DNA of 64,000 nucleotides from Sphingomonas taxi (GTDB taxonomy: Bacteria; Pseudomonadota; Alphaproteobacteria; Sphingomonadales; Sphingomonadaceae): the NCBI RefSeq assembly GCF_000764535.1, contig NZ_CP009571.1:1612001-1676000 (forward strand). The letters are read 5' to 3'. Both the position numbers and the translations under genes were made by a program. The notes under the pieces were generated by a model. It saw nothing but the letters and a program-made list of their open reading frames with translations, was not told where the DNA came from and ran no database searches. Shown piece by piece: positions 18,929-28,501 of this stretch (position 1 is its first letter; every line of letters starts with the position of its first letter).

Positions 18929-19674
18929 CCGTCTTTGCGGGTCGGTTCGCAGGGCGGACCGCGATCGTCACGGGCGGTGCCTCGGGGCTGGGCAAGGCCG
19001 TCGCGGCACGCATCGTTGCGGAAGGCGGGACGGTCGCGCTGTGGGACCTGAATGCGGAGGCCCTGTCGGCGGTACGCGACGAAATCCAGGCAACGCATGT
19101 CGAGGCCGTGGACGTCGCCGACCTCGTTGCTGTCGAGGCGGCCGCACGCGCGACGCACGCGGCACTCGGGAAGATCGACATCCTCGTGTGTTCGGCTGGG
19201 ATCACGGGCGCGACCGCTCCAGTGCACGAGTTTCCCATCGACAGCTGGCTTCAGGTCGTGGGCGTCAATCTTAATGGCCTGTTCTACTGCAACCGGACGA
19301 TCGTGCCGATGATGCTCACGAACGGCTATGGCCGGATCGTCAATCTGTCGTCGGTCGCCGGCAAGGAAGGCAACCCCAACGCCAGCGCCTATTCGGCGAC
19401 CAAGGCGGCGGTGATCGGCCTGACCAAGTCTCTTGGCAAGGAACTGGCTGGCAAGGGCGTGATTGCGAACGCGCTGACGCCCGCCACGTTCGAAAGCCCG
19501 ATCCTTGCCCAGCTGCCGCAAAGTCAGGTCGATTACATGCGGTCGAAAATTCCGATGGGCCGCCTTGGCGAGATCGAGGAATCCGCTGCGATGGTCTGCT
19601 TCATGGCCAGCGAGGAATGCAGTTTCACCACCGCATCGACGTTCGATACGTCCGGAGGCCGCACAACTTTCTGA
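18925..19674 (+). CDS. SDR: L-2-keto-3-deoxyrhamnonate 4-dehydrogenase, cluster B
   Basis: Short-chain dehydrogenase of 249 residues, paralogue of 1563-2312. The start is GTG at 18925, overlapping the FAH stop. TGGASGLG, LVCSAGITGA and SAYSATKAAV (catalytic Tyr/Lys) are in the expected places, and the C terminus SGGRTTF is conserved between both copies. It oxidises C4 of the keto-deoxy acid. An 84-base gap follows before the lactonase gene. Confidence 0.87.
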   Translation: MTVFAGRFAGRTAIVTGGASGLGKAVAARIVAEGGTVALWDLNAEALSAVRDEIQATHVEAVDVADLVAVEAAARATHAALGKIDILVCSAGITGATAPVHEFPIDSWLQVVGVNLNGLFYCNRTIVPMMLTNGYGRIVNLSSVAGKEGNPNASAYSATKAAVIGLTKSLGKELAGKGVIANALTPATFESPILAQLPQSQVDYMRSKIPMGRLGEIEESAAMVCFMASEECSFTTASTFDTSGGRTTF

Positions 19675-19758
19675 ACGGCACCATTTCAAGGACGGCGCGG
19701 CCGTCCGAGCAAACGTATCGCGACCCGGCATACCGGGCGTTCCGGGAGAGGATACACC

Positions 19759-20676
19759 ATGCACGACATTCCCTTCGTCGATGCCCATGTCCATTTCTGG
19801 GATCTGGCACGGCTTCGTTACCCCTGGCTGACACCGCCCTTTGCGGACGACGGCCCCAACGGCTCGGTCGAGGCGATTGCGCAGACCTACCTACCGGCTG
19901 ATTATCGCCGCGACGCCGCCCGGTGGAACGTCGCTGGCGTCGTTCACGTCGAGGCGGGCGCCGACCCCGCACATGCCGCCGCGGAAACCACTTGGCTCGA
20001 GCAGCTCGACGACGGCCCTGCCGGTATCGTCGCCTATGCGGCGCTGAACGATCCCGACCTGGAACCGCTGCTCGAAGCCCATCGCACGCATGGCCGGGTC
20101 CGCGGCGTGCGCCATATCGTCAACTGGCACGCGAACCCGCAGCTCAGCTACACCGATCGCGAGATGACGGACGACCCGGCGTGGCAGCACGGGTTCGCCC
20201 TGCTCGCGAAATACGGTTTGTCGTTCGACCTTCAGGCGTACCCCGCACAGTTTGCCGGGCTGGCGCGTACCTTGGCAAGATCGCCCGACACGCAAGTCGT
20301 GATCAATCATCTGGGCATGCCCGTCACAAGCGATCCGGACGGACGCGCAGCCTGGGCAAATGGCTTGCGTCAGCTCGCCGATCTTCCAAACGTCGCGATC
20401 AAGATTTCCGGGTTCGGGTTCGTACAGCGACCCTGGACGACCGACGAGGCGCGTCCCTGGATCCTGGAGGCGCTCGACCTGTTCGGCACGGACCGCGCCT
20501 GCGTGGCCAGCGACTTTCCGACCGACGGGTTGTTCGGCACGTTCGACGCAACCCTGGGCGCCTATGCGGCAATCCTCGCGCCGTTTTCGGCGGACGAACG
20601 TCGCGCGCTGTGGGGCGGCAACGCCAATCGCATCTATCGCCTCGGACTCGAACTCAAGGATCGCGACAATGGGTAA
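19759..20676 (+). CDS. L-rhamnono-gamma-lactonase, cluster B
   Basis: Amidohydrolase-2 lactonase of 305 residues, paralogue of 594-1514. It has VDAHVHFWDLARL, NWHANPQ, NHLGMPV and ASDFPTD, the metal and catalytic positions of the family. GGGAGAGG precedes the ATG at 19759. Its stop lies inside the start of rhaT (8-base overlap), so the two are translationally coupled. The lactonase ends before rhaT here and before a FucP-type gene in cluster A: same place, different transporter. Confidence 0.88.
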   Translation: MHDIPFVDAHVHFWDLARLRYPWLTPPFADDGPNGSVEAIAQTYLPADYRRDAARWNVAGVVHVEAGADPAHAAAETTWLEQLDDGPAGIVAYAALNDPDLEPLLEAHRTHGRVRGVRHIVNWHANPQLSYTDREMTDDPAWQHGFALLAKYGLSFDLQAYPAQFAGLARTLARSPDTQVVINHLGMPVTSDPDGRAAWANGLRQLADLPNVAIKISGFGFVQRPWTTDEARPWILEALDLFGTDRACVASDFPTDGLFGTFDATLGAYAAILAPFSADERRALWGGNANRIYRLGLELKDRDNG

Positions 20677-21757
20677 TCCACTCGTCGGCGTCGCCTATCA
20701 CTGGCTTGGCGGACTTGCATCCGCGAGCTTCTATGTTCCCTATCGCGGCGTGCGCCGTTGGTCGTGGGAGATCTTCTGGCTCACTGGCGGACTGTTCTCA
20801 TGGCTGTTCGCGCCCTGGCTTTTCGCAAGCGTGATGACCAATGACCTGCTCGGCGTCATCGCCGCGACGCCGCCCATGACGATCTTCTGGTGCGTCGCGT
20901 TCGGCGTGCTGTGGGGGTTCGGCGGACTGACCTACGGCCTCACGATGCGCTACCTCGGGCTCTCGCTCGGCATGGCGGTCGTGCTGGGACTGTCGACGGT
21001 CTTCGGCACACTCATCCCGCCGATCTTCGCAGGCGATCTCAGCGCGAAGCTGTTCGATACGGTATCCGGAAACGTCATCCTCGTCGGTTTGTTCGTGACG
21101 CTTGCGGGCATCATCGTCGTCGCGCTTGCCGGGGCGTGGAAGGACGCGTCGCTGCCCGCCGAACAGAAGGCCGCGACGATCGCGGAGTTCGCTTTCCACA
21201 AGGGCGTGGCGGTCGCCATCTTCTCAGGCATCATGTCGAGTTGCTTCGCCTTCGGGCTGGCGGCGGGTGAGCCTGTAAAGGCGCTGTCCGCTGCGGCCGG
21301 CACGGGGCCATTGTGGACGGGCCTGCCCACGCTGTGCCTCGTCATGTTCGGCGGCCTGCTGACCAACGCGGTATGGTGCACGATCCTGATCATCCGCAAT
21401 CGTTCGGCGGGCCAATGGGTCGGCCGCTTCGGTGCAGCGCCGGACGATGCAACTGCCACCATCGAAGGCGCTCGACCTCCGTTGCTAGCCAACTTCCTGC
21501 TCTGTGCGCTGGGCGGGACTCTCTGGTACTTTCAGTTCTTCTTCTACACGATGGGCGAAAGCCAGATGGGGCGCTTCGGCTTCTCGTCATGGACGCTTCA
21601 CATGGCCTCGATCATCATCTTCGGCACTTTGTGGGGCTTTGCCCTGCGTGAGTGGCGCGACGCGGCCACTCGAATTCGTGCCACCGTCTGGGCGGGCGTC
21701 GCCCTGCTCGTCCTCGCCACCGTCATCATCGGCTACGGCAACAGCCTCGCGTCCTGA
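20669..21757 (+). CDS. rhaT: L-rhamnose:H+ symporter RhaT
   Basis: Membrane protein of 362 residues with about ten hydrophobic segments, clearly of the RhaT drug/metabolite-type family: HWLGGLASASFYVPYRGVRR, WEIFWLTGGLFSWLFAPWL and WGFGGLTYGLTMRYLGLSLG. The E. coli protein is 344 residues, so this is full length. It brings free L-rhamnose through the inner membrane, supplying the dehydrogenase of cluster B. It overlaps the lactonase gene and precedes the alpha-rhamnosidase by 11 bases. Confidence 0.93.
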   Translation: MGNPLVGVAYHWLGGLASASFYVPYRGVRRWSWEIFWLTGGLFSWLFAPWLFASVMTNDLLGVIAATPPMTIFWCVAFGVLWGFGGLTYGLTMRYLGLSLGMAVVLGLSTVFGTLIPPIFAGDLSAKLFDTVSGNVILVGLFVTLAGIIVVALAGAWKDASLPAEQKAATIAEFAFHKGVAVAIFSGIMSSCFAFGLAAGEPVKALSAAAGTGPLWTGLPTLCLVMFGGLLTNAVWCTILIIRNRSAGQWVGRFGAAPDDATATIEGARPPLLANFLLCALGGTLWYFQFFFYTMGESQMGRFGFSSWTLHMASIIIFGTLWGFALREWRDAATRIRATVWAGVALLVLATVIIGYGNSLAS

Positions 21758-21768
21758 AGGAACGAACC

Positions 21769-24700
21769 ATGCGCCTGCGCTCCTCTCTTCCCGTGTTCCT
21801 GCTGCTCGCAGGGACGATATTGACCGGCACGGCGAGCGCGCAGGACGTGGCGTCGCCCACGCCCGTCGCCCTGCCCGCTTCCCCTACTCCTGCGGGCGAC
21901 ACGCTGCGGCAGGGCTTCCTTGCCCCTCCGGAGTCGGCGCGCCCTCGTGTCTGGTGGCATTGGTTGAGCGGCAACGTGTCGCGCGACGGGATCACGAAGG
22001 ATCTCGAATGGATGAAGCGCATCGGCGTCGCCGGGGCCATGATGTTCGACGGGGACATGGGCGCGCCCAAGATCGTGCCCGAGCGTGTGACGGTGCTGAG
22101 CCCGCAATGGTTCGGCAATTTGCAGTTCGCAGCCTCGGAGGCCGACCGGCTGGGCCTGGAGTTCGCCATGGCTGCCGCGCCGGGGTGGAGCGAGACCGGT
22201 GGTCCCTGGGTCAAACCCGAATGGGGCATGAAGAAGTTCGTCTGGAGCGAGACGCGGATTGCCGGCGGCCGGCACCCCGGTAAGCTTGCCCCGCTTCCCG
22301 CCAATGCCGGACCGTTCCAGGCGATGGCAAAGCATGATTTCACGGGCAAAGCGCAGACGGGCGGGCCGGTGTTGGCGCGTGACGTCGCCGTCCTCGCCTT
22401 CCGCACACCAGGGGGCGACGTGTCGCTTGGCTCGCTTGCGCCCAGCATAACCACGAATGCCCCTGCGATCGAAACCGCGAAGCTGGTCGATGGTGATACC
22501 GAGCACGGCATCACCCTTCCCTCGCCCACGCCCGGCGCGCCGACCTGGGTGCGCTATGACTTTGCGGCGCCGGCGACGATCCGCGCGCTCACCTATGTCG
22601 GTTCGGTCGGTGGACGCTTTGCAGATGGGCCGCAAGGTCGGGTCGAGGCGAGCGACGACGGCACGACATGGCGTTCGATCCGCACCTTGGTCGGGCAGGC
22701 GCACAACCCCGCGCCGCAGCGTACCTTCGCGTTCCCTGCGACGACCGCCCGGCATTTCCGCGTCGTATTCGACCGCGCCGAAGTGTCGCGCAATCCCTGG
22801 CCGCAGGCTCCCGGCATCACGCTTGCCGAACTCGCACTCGTACCAGGCGCGCGTGTCGATCTCTTCGAGGATCGAGCTGGTTTCGGCGTGATCGCGGATG
22901 CCGATGCAGTGCGGACGCCCGACGTCGCGGCATCGGCAGCGATCCAATCGGCCGACATCCTCGATTTGACCAACCGACTGCGCCCAGACGGTACACTCGA
23001 CTGGACGGCACCCGCCGGTAACTGGACGATATTGAGGGCCGGCTGGTCACTGACCGGCGAGGTCAACCATCCTGCCACGCCAGAGGGCACCGGGCTGGAA
23101 GTCGACAAGCTGAACGCCACCCATGTCCGGGCACATCTCGACGCGTACATGGCGCCCGTCATCAAGACCTTGGGACCACTTGTCGGTGACCGTGGCCTCC
23201 GGTATCTGCTGACCGACAGTTGGGAGGCCGGTCAGGAAAACTGGACCGAGCCGATGCCGGACGAGTTCATGCGTCGTCGCGGCTATACGCTGACCCGGAT
23301 GCTACCGGTGCTGGCCGGTCATGTCGTCGACAGTGCGGAGCGCAGCGATGCCTTCCTGTGGGATTTCCGTCGCACGCTCGCGGACCTTGTCGCCGAGAAC
23401 CATTATGGAACGATCACTCGCTTCGCCAAGGAGCACAAGCTCGGCTATTATGGCGAGGCGACAGGCGCCGCCTGGCCGACGGTTGCAGACGGCATGCTGG
23501 CTAAGAGCCTCACCGACATCCCGATGGGTGAGTTCTGGGCCATGCCGTTCGGCGGCAAGCCTGCCGCGTACCAGGGGGTGGTAGCCGATGAATTTCCGGC
23601 CGACATCATCGAGACCCGGTCGACGGCACACGTCTACGGCAAGCCGCTGGTCGCCGCGGAATCGCTGACCTCGTCGCTGCCGCAATGGACGTCGACTCCG
23701 TGGTCGTTAAAGTGGGTGGTCGACAAATACATGGCGATGGGTGTGAACCGGCTGGTCCTGCACACGTCGCCACATCAGCCCGACGACACGCACAAGCCTG
23801 GCTTGACCCTGGGGCCGTTCGGCCAGGTATTCACGCGTCATGAAACCTGGGGTGAATTGGCCAAGCCTTGGATCGATTACCTCTCGCGCAGCTCGTACAT
23901 GCTGCAACAGGGGACGCCGGTGGCAGACGTGCTCTACTTCTACGGCGAAGGGGCGCCATCGGGGGTGCCGTATCGCGACGCGGGCGGCGCGCTCGATCTA
24001 CCGGGGCACGGGTTCGACTATGTCAACGCCGATGCATTGCTACGGCTGGCAACGGTGGATCAGGGTCAGGTCGCGTTTCCTGGCGGTGCACGCTACCGCC
24101 TGCTCGTGCTTCCCGAAGCACTCGATCGGATGACGCTGCCGATGATCACGAAGCTGCGTGATATGGTCGCGGCGGGTGCGGTGCTGGTCGGCCCCAAGCC
24201 GACGGGCTCGCCGAGCCTCGGCTCCAGCGACGATGCCATTCGCACGATCGCCGACGATCTCTGGGGCCAGACCGATGGCGGCTCACTGACCGTCAATACA
24301 TACGGCAAGGGGCGTGTCTATTGGCGACGCGATGTGCCGGCTGTGCTTGCCGCGGAACGGGTCGCACGCGACTTCGACTATGCGGCGGCCGATCCGACGA
24401 TGGACCTGCGCTTTGCGCATCGTCGTCTTGGCGATGGCGAACTCTATTTCGTGACGAACCAGAGTGACAGGGCTGCCACCGTGCCGACGTGGTTCCGCAC
24501 GTCCGGCCATGCGCCCGAGCTATGGCACGCAGATACGGGCAAGTCGGAACGCGTCAGCTATGCCGTCGAGGGCGAACGGACGCGAATCCCGCTGACGATC
24601 GGGGCGTATCAGTCGGTATTCGTCCTGTTCCGCACGCCGGCCGACGCCGCGGGCCTGACCTTGCCTCCCCCGCAAATGCGCACCGTCGGTACGTTGGCGA

Positions 24701-25194
24701 AGGACTGGAGCGTGCAATTCCCGACAGGCGCCCCGATCACCACCAGCGTTGGATCGTGGACCGCCAACGCCAATCCGGAGATCCGCTACTTTTCGGGTGT
24801 CGCTACCTATAGCCAATCCTTCACCGCTTCAGGCGGATGGTTTGCCAAGGGCGAGCGCCTGTATCTCGACCTGGGCCATATCGGCGATGTCGCGGAGGTC
24901 CGGATCAACGGCATCCTTTCGGGAACAGCGTGGGCGCCGCCCTATCGCCTCGATGTGACCGACCAGCTGCGACGGGGTCAAAACAGGCTGGACATCAAGG
25001 TCGCAAACACATGGCAGAACCGTTTCGTCGGTGATCTGCAGCCAGGCGCGACGCAGCATGCCTGGACCAATGCCGCATCGGGCGGCGGTTTCGCCATGCT
25101 CGGCAAGGGGTTGTCCGCTTCGACTGCACTGACCCCGTCCGGACTGCTCGATCCAGTCCGGATCATCGCGGTCCGGGACGAAGCAGCGCGATGA
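21769..25194 (+). CDS. GH106 alpha-L-rhamnosidase, secreted
   Basis: Large glycosidase of 1141 residues with a signal peptide (SLPVFLLLAGTILTGTASAQ). The N-terminal PRVWWHWLSGNVSRDGI followed by DLEWMKRIGVAGAMMFDGD is the hallmark of the GH106 alpha-L-rhamnosidase barrel. A discoidin-like segment around residues 250-340 (WVRYDFAAPATIRALTYVG) and a C-terminal beta-sandwich (LYLDLGHIGDVAEVRINGI) follow. It would release L-rhamnose in the periplasm or outside, next to RhaT and the rhamnose pathway. AAGGAAC precedes the ATG at 21769. Natural targets could be rhamnosylated plant glycosides or sphingan-type polysaccharides. Confidence 0.9.
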   Translation: MRLRSSLPVFLLLAGTILTGTASAQDVASPTPVALPASPTPAGDTLRQGFLAPPESARPRVWWHWLSGNVSRDGITKDLEWMKRIGVAGAMMFDGDMGAPKIVPERVTVLSPQWFGNLQFAASEADRLGLEFAMAAAPGWSETGGPWVKPEWGMKKFVWSETRIAGGRHPGKLAPLPANAGPFQAMAKHDFTGKAQTGGPVLARDVAVLAFRTPGGDVSLGSLAPSITTNAPAIETAKLVDGDTEHGITLPSPTPGAPTWVRYDFAAPATIRALTYVGSVGGRFADGPQGRVEASDDGTTWRSIRTLVGQAHNPAPQRTFAFPATTARHFRVVFDRAEVSRNPWPQAPGITLAELALVPGARVDLFEDRAGFGVIADADAVRTPDVAASAAIQSADILDLTNRLRPDGTLDWTAPAGNWTILRAGWSLTGEVNHPATPEGTGLEVDKLNATHVRAHLDAYMAPVIKTLGPLVGDRGLRYLLTDSWEAGQENWTEPMPDEFMRRRGYTLTRMLPVLAGHVVDSAERSDAFLWDFRRTLADLVAENHYGTITRFAKEHKLGYYGEATGAAWPTVADGMLAKSLTDIPMGEFWAMPFGGKPAAYQGVVADEFPADIIETRSTAHVYGKPLVAAESLTSSLPQWTSTPWSLKWVVDKYMAMGVNRLVLHTSPHQPDDTHKPGLTLGPFGQVFTRHETWGELAKPWIDYLSRSSYMLQQGTPVADVLYFYGEGAPSGVPYRDAGGALDLPGHGFDYVNADALLRLATVDQGQVAFPGGARYRLLVLPEALDRMTLPMITKLRDMVAAGAVLVGPKPTGSPSLGSSDDAIRTIADDLWGQTDGGSLTVNTYGKGRVYWRRDVPAVLAAERVARDFDYAAADPTMDLRFAHRRLGDGELYFVTNQSDRAATVPTWFRTSGHAPELWHADTGKSERVSYAVEGERTRIPLTIGAYQSVFVLFRTPADAAGLTLPPPQMRTVGTLAKDWSVQFPTGAPITTSVGSWTANANPEIRYFSGVATYSQSFTASGGWFAKGERLYLDLGHIGDVAEVRINGILSGTAWAPPYRLDVTDQLRRGQNRLDIKVANTWQNRFVGDLQPGATQHAWTNAASGGGFAMLGKGLSASTALTPSGLLDPVRIIAVRDEAAR

Positions 25195-26510
25195 CCGTCT
25201 CCAACTGGACCCGGCGCAATGTGATCGCGGGCGGCACCGCACTGGCCGTGACCGCCTCGATCACGGCGTCGATCAACGCTGCGATCGCCGGTGCGCCACG
25301 CCGATCGTTCCCCAAGGGCTTCATCTGGGGGACGGCGACTGCCGCGCATCAGGTCGAGGGGAACAACACGAACAGCGACTGGTGGCTGCTGGAGACCGTC
25401 CCCGGCACGATCATCAAGGAGCCATCCGGGGCCGCGTGCGATCATTATCATCGCTACCCTCAGGATATCGCAACGATCGCGAAATTGGGTTTGGGCAGCT
25501 ATCGCTTCTCGATCGAATGGGCGCGCATCGAGCCGACCGCCGGGCACTACGACATCCGTCAGCTCGATCACTATCGCGACATGCTACGGGTTTGCCGCAG
25601 CCACGGCCTGCACACGGTGGTCACGTTGCATCACTTCACCTCGCCCGCGTGGCTGGCCGCGCGCGGTGGGTTCGAGGACCCGGCGACCGTGGCTGCGTTC
25701 ACCGCCTATGCCGAGGCGGTGGTACGACACTGCGGGGACCTGATCGACACGCTCTGTACGTTTAACGAAGCCAATCTCAGCTTCTCGGACTTCATCCCGG
25801 CAACGGCGCTGGCGCCGATGCTGGACGCAGCGAAGCAGGCGAGCGGTTCCCCAGCCTACCGCTCCTATCTTTTCGATGACAGCGCACGGTCGAAGCCGAT
25901 CGTGCGTGCGTGCCACGTGGCCGCACGCCGAGCGATAAAGACGATTAGGCCAAACCTGCCCGTCGGCCTGACACTCGCCATGTCCGACATCCAGGACGCG
26001 CCTGGCGCACCGGGAGCGGGCATTGCCGAGCGATCGAAACGCTATGACGTATGGCTGGAACTCGCGCGAGGTGACGATTTCGTGGGGGTGCAGAACTATA
26101 CCCGCGAGCGCTTCGATACGAAGGGCTCGATCCCGCCGCCTGCGGGAACTGTGCGCACCCAACTCGACCAGGAATATTATCCGGCCGGGCTGGCTGGGGC
26201 GGTACGCTACGCCGCAAGCGTCGCACGGAGGCCAATCCTCGTTACCGAGAACGGCATTGGCACACAGGACGATACCTTGCGAGCCCGCTACATTGCCGAG
26301 GCGTTGTCCGGACTGCAGGGGTGCATAGCCGCCGGCATCGATGTGCGGGGATATTGGCACTGGTCGGCAATGGACAATTTCGAATGGCTTTTCGGCTACG
26401 GTCCAAAGTTCGGACTGATTGCCGTCGATCGCGTCAGCCAAGTCCGCACCGTCAAGCCGAGCGCTGCCGTATTTTCGGCCATCGCGCGGGCTAACGTCCT
26501 GCCAGTCTGA
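25191..26510 (+). CDS. GH1 beta-glucosidase-like enzyme, Tat-type signal
   Basis: Glycoside hydrolase family 1 protein of 439 residues. The start TRRNVIAGGTALAV is a twin-arginine type export signal. FPKGFIWGTATAAHQVEG, YRFSIEWARIEP, the nucleophile E353 in VTENGIG and YWHWSAMDNFEW are all typical. The acid/base motif reads FNEA (E193) instead of the common NEP. It is coupled to the GH106 gene by an ATGA overlap, so it probably acts on the glucoside left after rhamnose removal, such as rutinose- or neohesperidose-type linkages. Confidence 0.9.
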   Translation: MTVSNWTRRNVIAGGTALAVTASITASINAAIAGAPRRSFPKGFIWGTATAAHQVEGNNTNSDWWLLETVPGTIIKEPSGAACDHYHRYPQDIATIAKLGLGSYRFSIEWARIEPTAGHYDIRQLDHYRDMLRVCRSHGLHTVVTLHHFTSPAWLAARGGFEDPATVAAFTAYAEAVVRHCGDLIDTLCTFNEANLSFSDFIPATALAPMLDAAKQASGSPAYRSYLFDDSARSKPIVRACHVAARRAIKTIRPNLPVGLTLAMSDIQDAPGAPGAGIAERSKRYDVWLELARGDDFVGVQNYTRERFDTKGSIPPPAGTVRTQLDQEYYPAGLAGAVRYAASVARRPILVTENGIGTQDDTLRARYIAEALSGLQGCIAAGIDVRGYWHWSAMDNFEWLFGYGPKFGLIAVDRVSQVRTVKPSAAVFSAIARANVLPV

Positions 26511-26541
26511 CGCTACCGAAAACGGCGGTTGCGCGCCGCGC

Positions 26542-28476
26542 TTACTCGACGATTCCGGCTCCCGCTTTGAAGAGCGGCGAGACGGAATCGTCGGATCCCG
26601 CAGGGTTCTGCCGTGCCACCGCTGCCATCGAGGACGGCAGTTCGAACGGCAGTCTGCCTCGCGCCTTCGCCTTGCCCGTAACGACGTCCAACACCGCCGC
26701 ATCGCTGGCACCGAACACCGCCAGCATAGCCGCAGCGCGATCGCGGATGTTGGTCAGGATCGCAGGACGGTCCATGTCTACCGCAACGATCGTAGGCACC
26801 ACTGCTGTCGCCCTCAAGATGGCGACATAGCCGGGATCATCGGCACGGAAATCGAGCCTGCCCTCGTTCTGCCGGCTTCCGAAGAAGGCATAGGGATGGA
26901 GCTTCTCGGACGGTGTGCCCACTCGGACCAGCGCGAGCTCGGCCTTCGTCGGATCATCGACGACGATGAGCCCGGCTGCCCGTGCGGTCGCCGCAGCCAC
27001 GCCGTACAACCAGACCCTGCGCCCCGATTGAACCGGGATGAGCGCATTCCTGTTCTGCAGCAGTACCTGAGCCGCTCTTTGAGCCGCTTCGGCCGCGGCG
27101 AGATCGGTGGCATTGCCGACCGTGGTCGCTGCGGCTCTCGCGTCAACATAGGGATTGTCGAAAAGCCCTTGTTCGAATTTCAACATCAGTATTCGCCGGA
27201 CGGATTCGTCGAGACGTCCTGGCGTCACCTTGCCAGCAGCCACCGCGGCGACGAGCGGCGCGGGATCATCGACCCCACCGAATTGATCCATTCCAGCGTC
27301 CAATGCCTTGGCGAAGCGATCAACCTTGGTCATCGCCTCGACACCCCATGGCATTGCAATCGCGGCAGGCGTCTGCGGCCGCTCGCGCGTCGGTGCCGAA
27401 CATGCGGTTGGGCAGTCGTTGGTGATCCCCCAGTCCGACAGGATCAGCCCGTTGAATCTCTTGTTGCCGCGCAGCAGTCCCGTGAGCAGTTGTCGGTTGA
27501 AACCTGCGCCGACCTGTTCCAGCGGCCGACCCTTCAGGGTGACACCGGCGATGATCGGATAGGTCGGCATGACGCCCGCGACGTGCGCGGCGAACGCGCC
27601 GTCGAACGCCGCGACGTGGCGGGCGAAACTGGCGTCGTCGTGCCGGACGATGCGGCCGTAGTAATTATGCGCGTCGAAGCCCTGCGGCTCCGCGCCGTAG
27701 CCAACCCAGTGTTTTACGACCGTCGCGACACCGTCCCTCGCAACACCCGCGCTGCCGTGTTGGAAGCCTTGAATATAGGCGCCCACGAGCGCGGAGACCT
27801 TGATCGGATCGGACCCGAAGGTCGCTGTGCCGCGCGGCCAGCGCGGTTCACTGGCGAGGTCGGCCTGCGGCGACAGAGCCATGTGTATGCCGACCGCGCG
27901 ATATTCACGCCGCGCGACGTCGCCGAACCGCCGCACCACGCTGGGATCGCCGAGCGCGGCCAGGCCGAGCGTCTCGGGCCAGAGCGTGAACCCGCCCCCG
28001 CGGGTACTGGCGCCCAATACGGCCTGGAAATGGTTGCGCGGATCGGTGCTTATGGTGAGTGGTATGCCGAGCCGCGACTGCTCGGCGAGCCTCTGCAACC
28101 TGTTGTTCTGGTCGGCGAGGTTGGCAGGTGCCATCGACAGACGTGTGATTAGGCTCGTGACGCCGTTGTCGACGATGATCGCTCGTGCTTTCGCCAGGTC
28201 GTAGCCACCGTTCGAATGTCCGACCGCGTCCCCAATACCAGGTGCGGTGCCGTGCATCATCGTGCCTGCCTTCTCGGCCAGCGTCATACGCCCAAGCAGA
28301 TCCTCGACCCGCCGCTCGGCTGGTAGCTTGGTGTCCTCATAAGGGTCGAGCCGGCCGTTGTGGTTGAGGTCACGATAGTCGCTCGGTGTAGTTCGTGCAG
28401 CAACACTGGCTGCGATCGCCAGCGCAGACGCGCCGCACAGGATGAGCAACGGCCGTGTGGCGCAGATGAAGGGCAT
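26542..28476 (-). CDS. GH3 beta-glucosidase-like enzyme (short form)
   Basis: Glycoside hydrolase family 3 protein of 644 residues with signal peptide (LLILCGASALAIAASVAA). After an EF-hand-like DLNHNGRLDPYED it has RVEDLLGRMTLAEKAGTM, KHWVGYGAEPQGFDAHNYYG and the nucleophile D348 in GLILSDWG. The second alpha/beta domain is present, but there is no fibronectin-III domain after it. It lies 25 bases downstream of the other GH3 gene, facing the GH106/GH1 operon tail to tail. Likely role: beta-glucoside cleavage in the periplasm. Confidence 0.9.
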   Translation of the reverse strand: MPFICATRPLLILCGASALAIAASVAARTTPSDYRDLNHNGRLDPYEDTKLPAERRVEDLLGRMTLAEKAGTMMHGTAPGIGDAVGHSNGGYDLAKARAIIVDNGVTSLITRLSMAPANLADQNNRLQRLAEQSRLGIPLTISTDPRNHFQAVLGASTRGGGFTLWPETLGLAALGDPSVVRRFGDVARREYRAVGIHMALSPQADLASEPRWPRGTATFGSDPIKVSALVGAYIQGFQHGSAGVARDGVATVVKHWVGYGAEPQGFDAHNYYGRIVRHDDASFARHVAAFDGAFAAHVAGVMPTYPIIAGVTLKGRPLEQVGAGFNRQLLTGLLRGNKRFNGLILSDWGITNDCPTACSAPTRERPQTPAAIAMPWGVEAMTKVDRFAKALDAGMDQFGGVDDPAPLVAAVAAGKVTPGRLDESVRRILMLKFEQGLFDNPYVDARAAATTVGNATDLAAAEAAQRAAQVLLQNRNALIPVQSGRRVWLYGVAAATARAAGLIVVDDPTKAELALVRVGTPSEKLHPYAFFGSRQNEGRLDFRADDPGYVAILRATAVVPTIVAVDMDRPAILTNIRDRAAAMLAVFGASDAAVLDVVTGKAKARGRLPFELPSSMAAVARQNPAGSDDSVSPLFKAGAGIVE

Positions 28477-28501
28477 ATCGAACCTCGAACGAAAAAATGA
28501 G

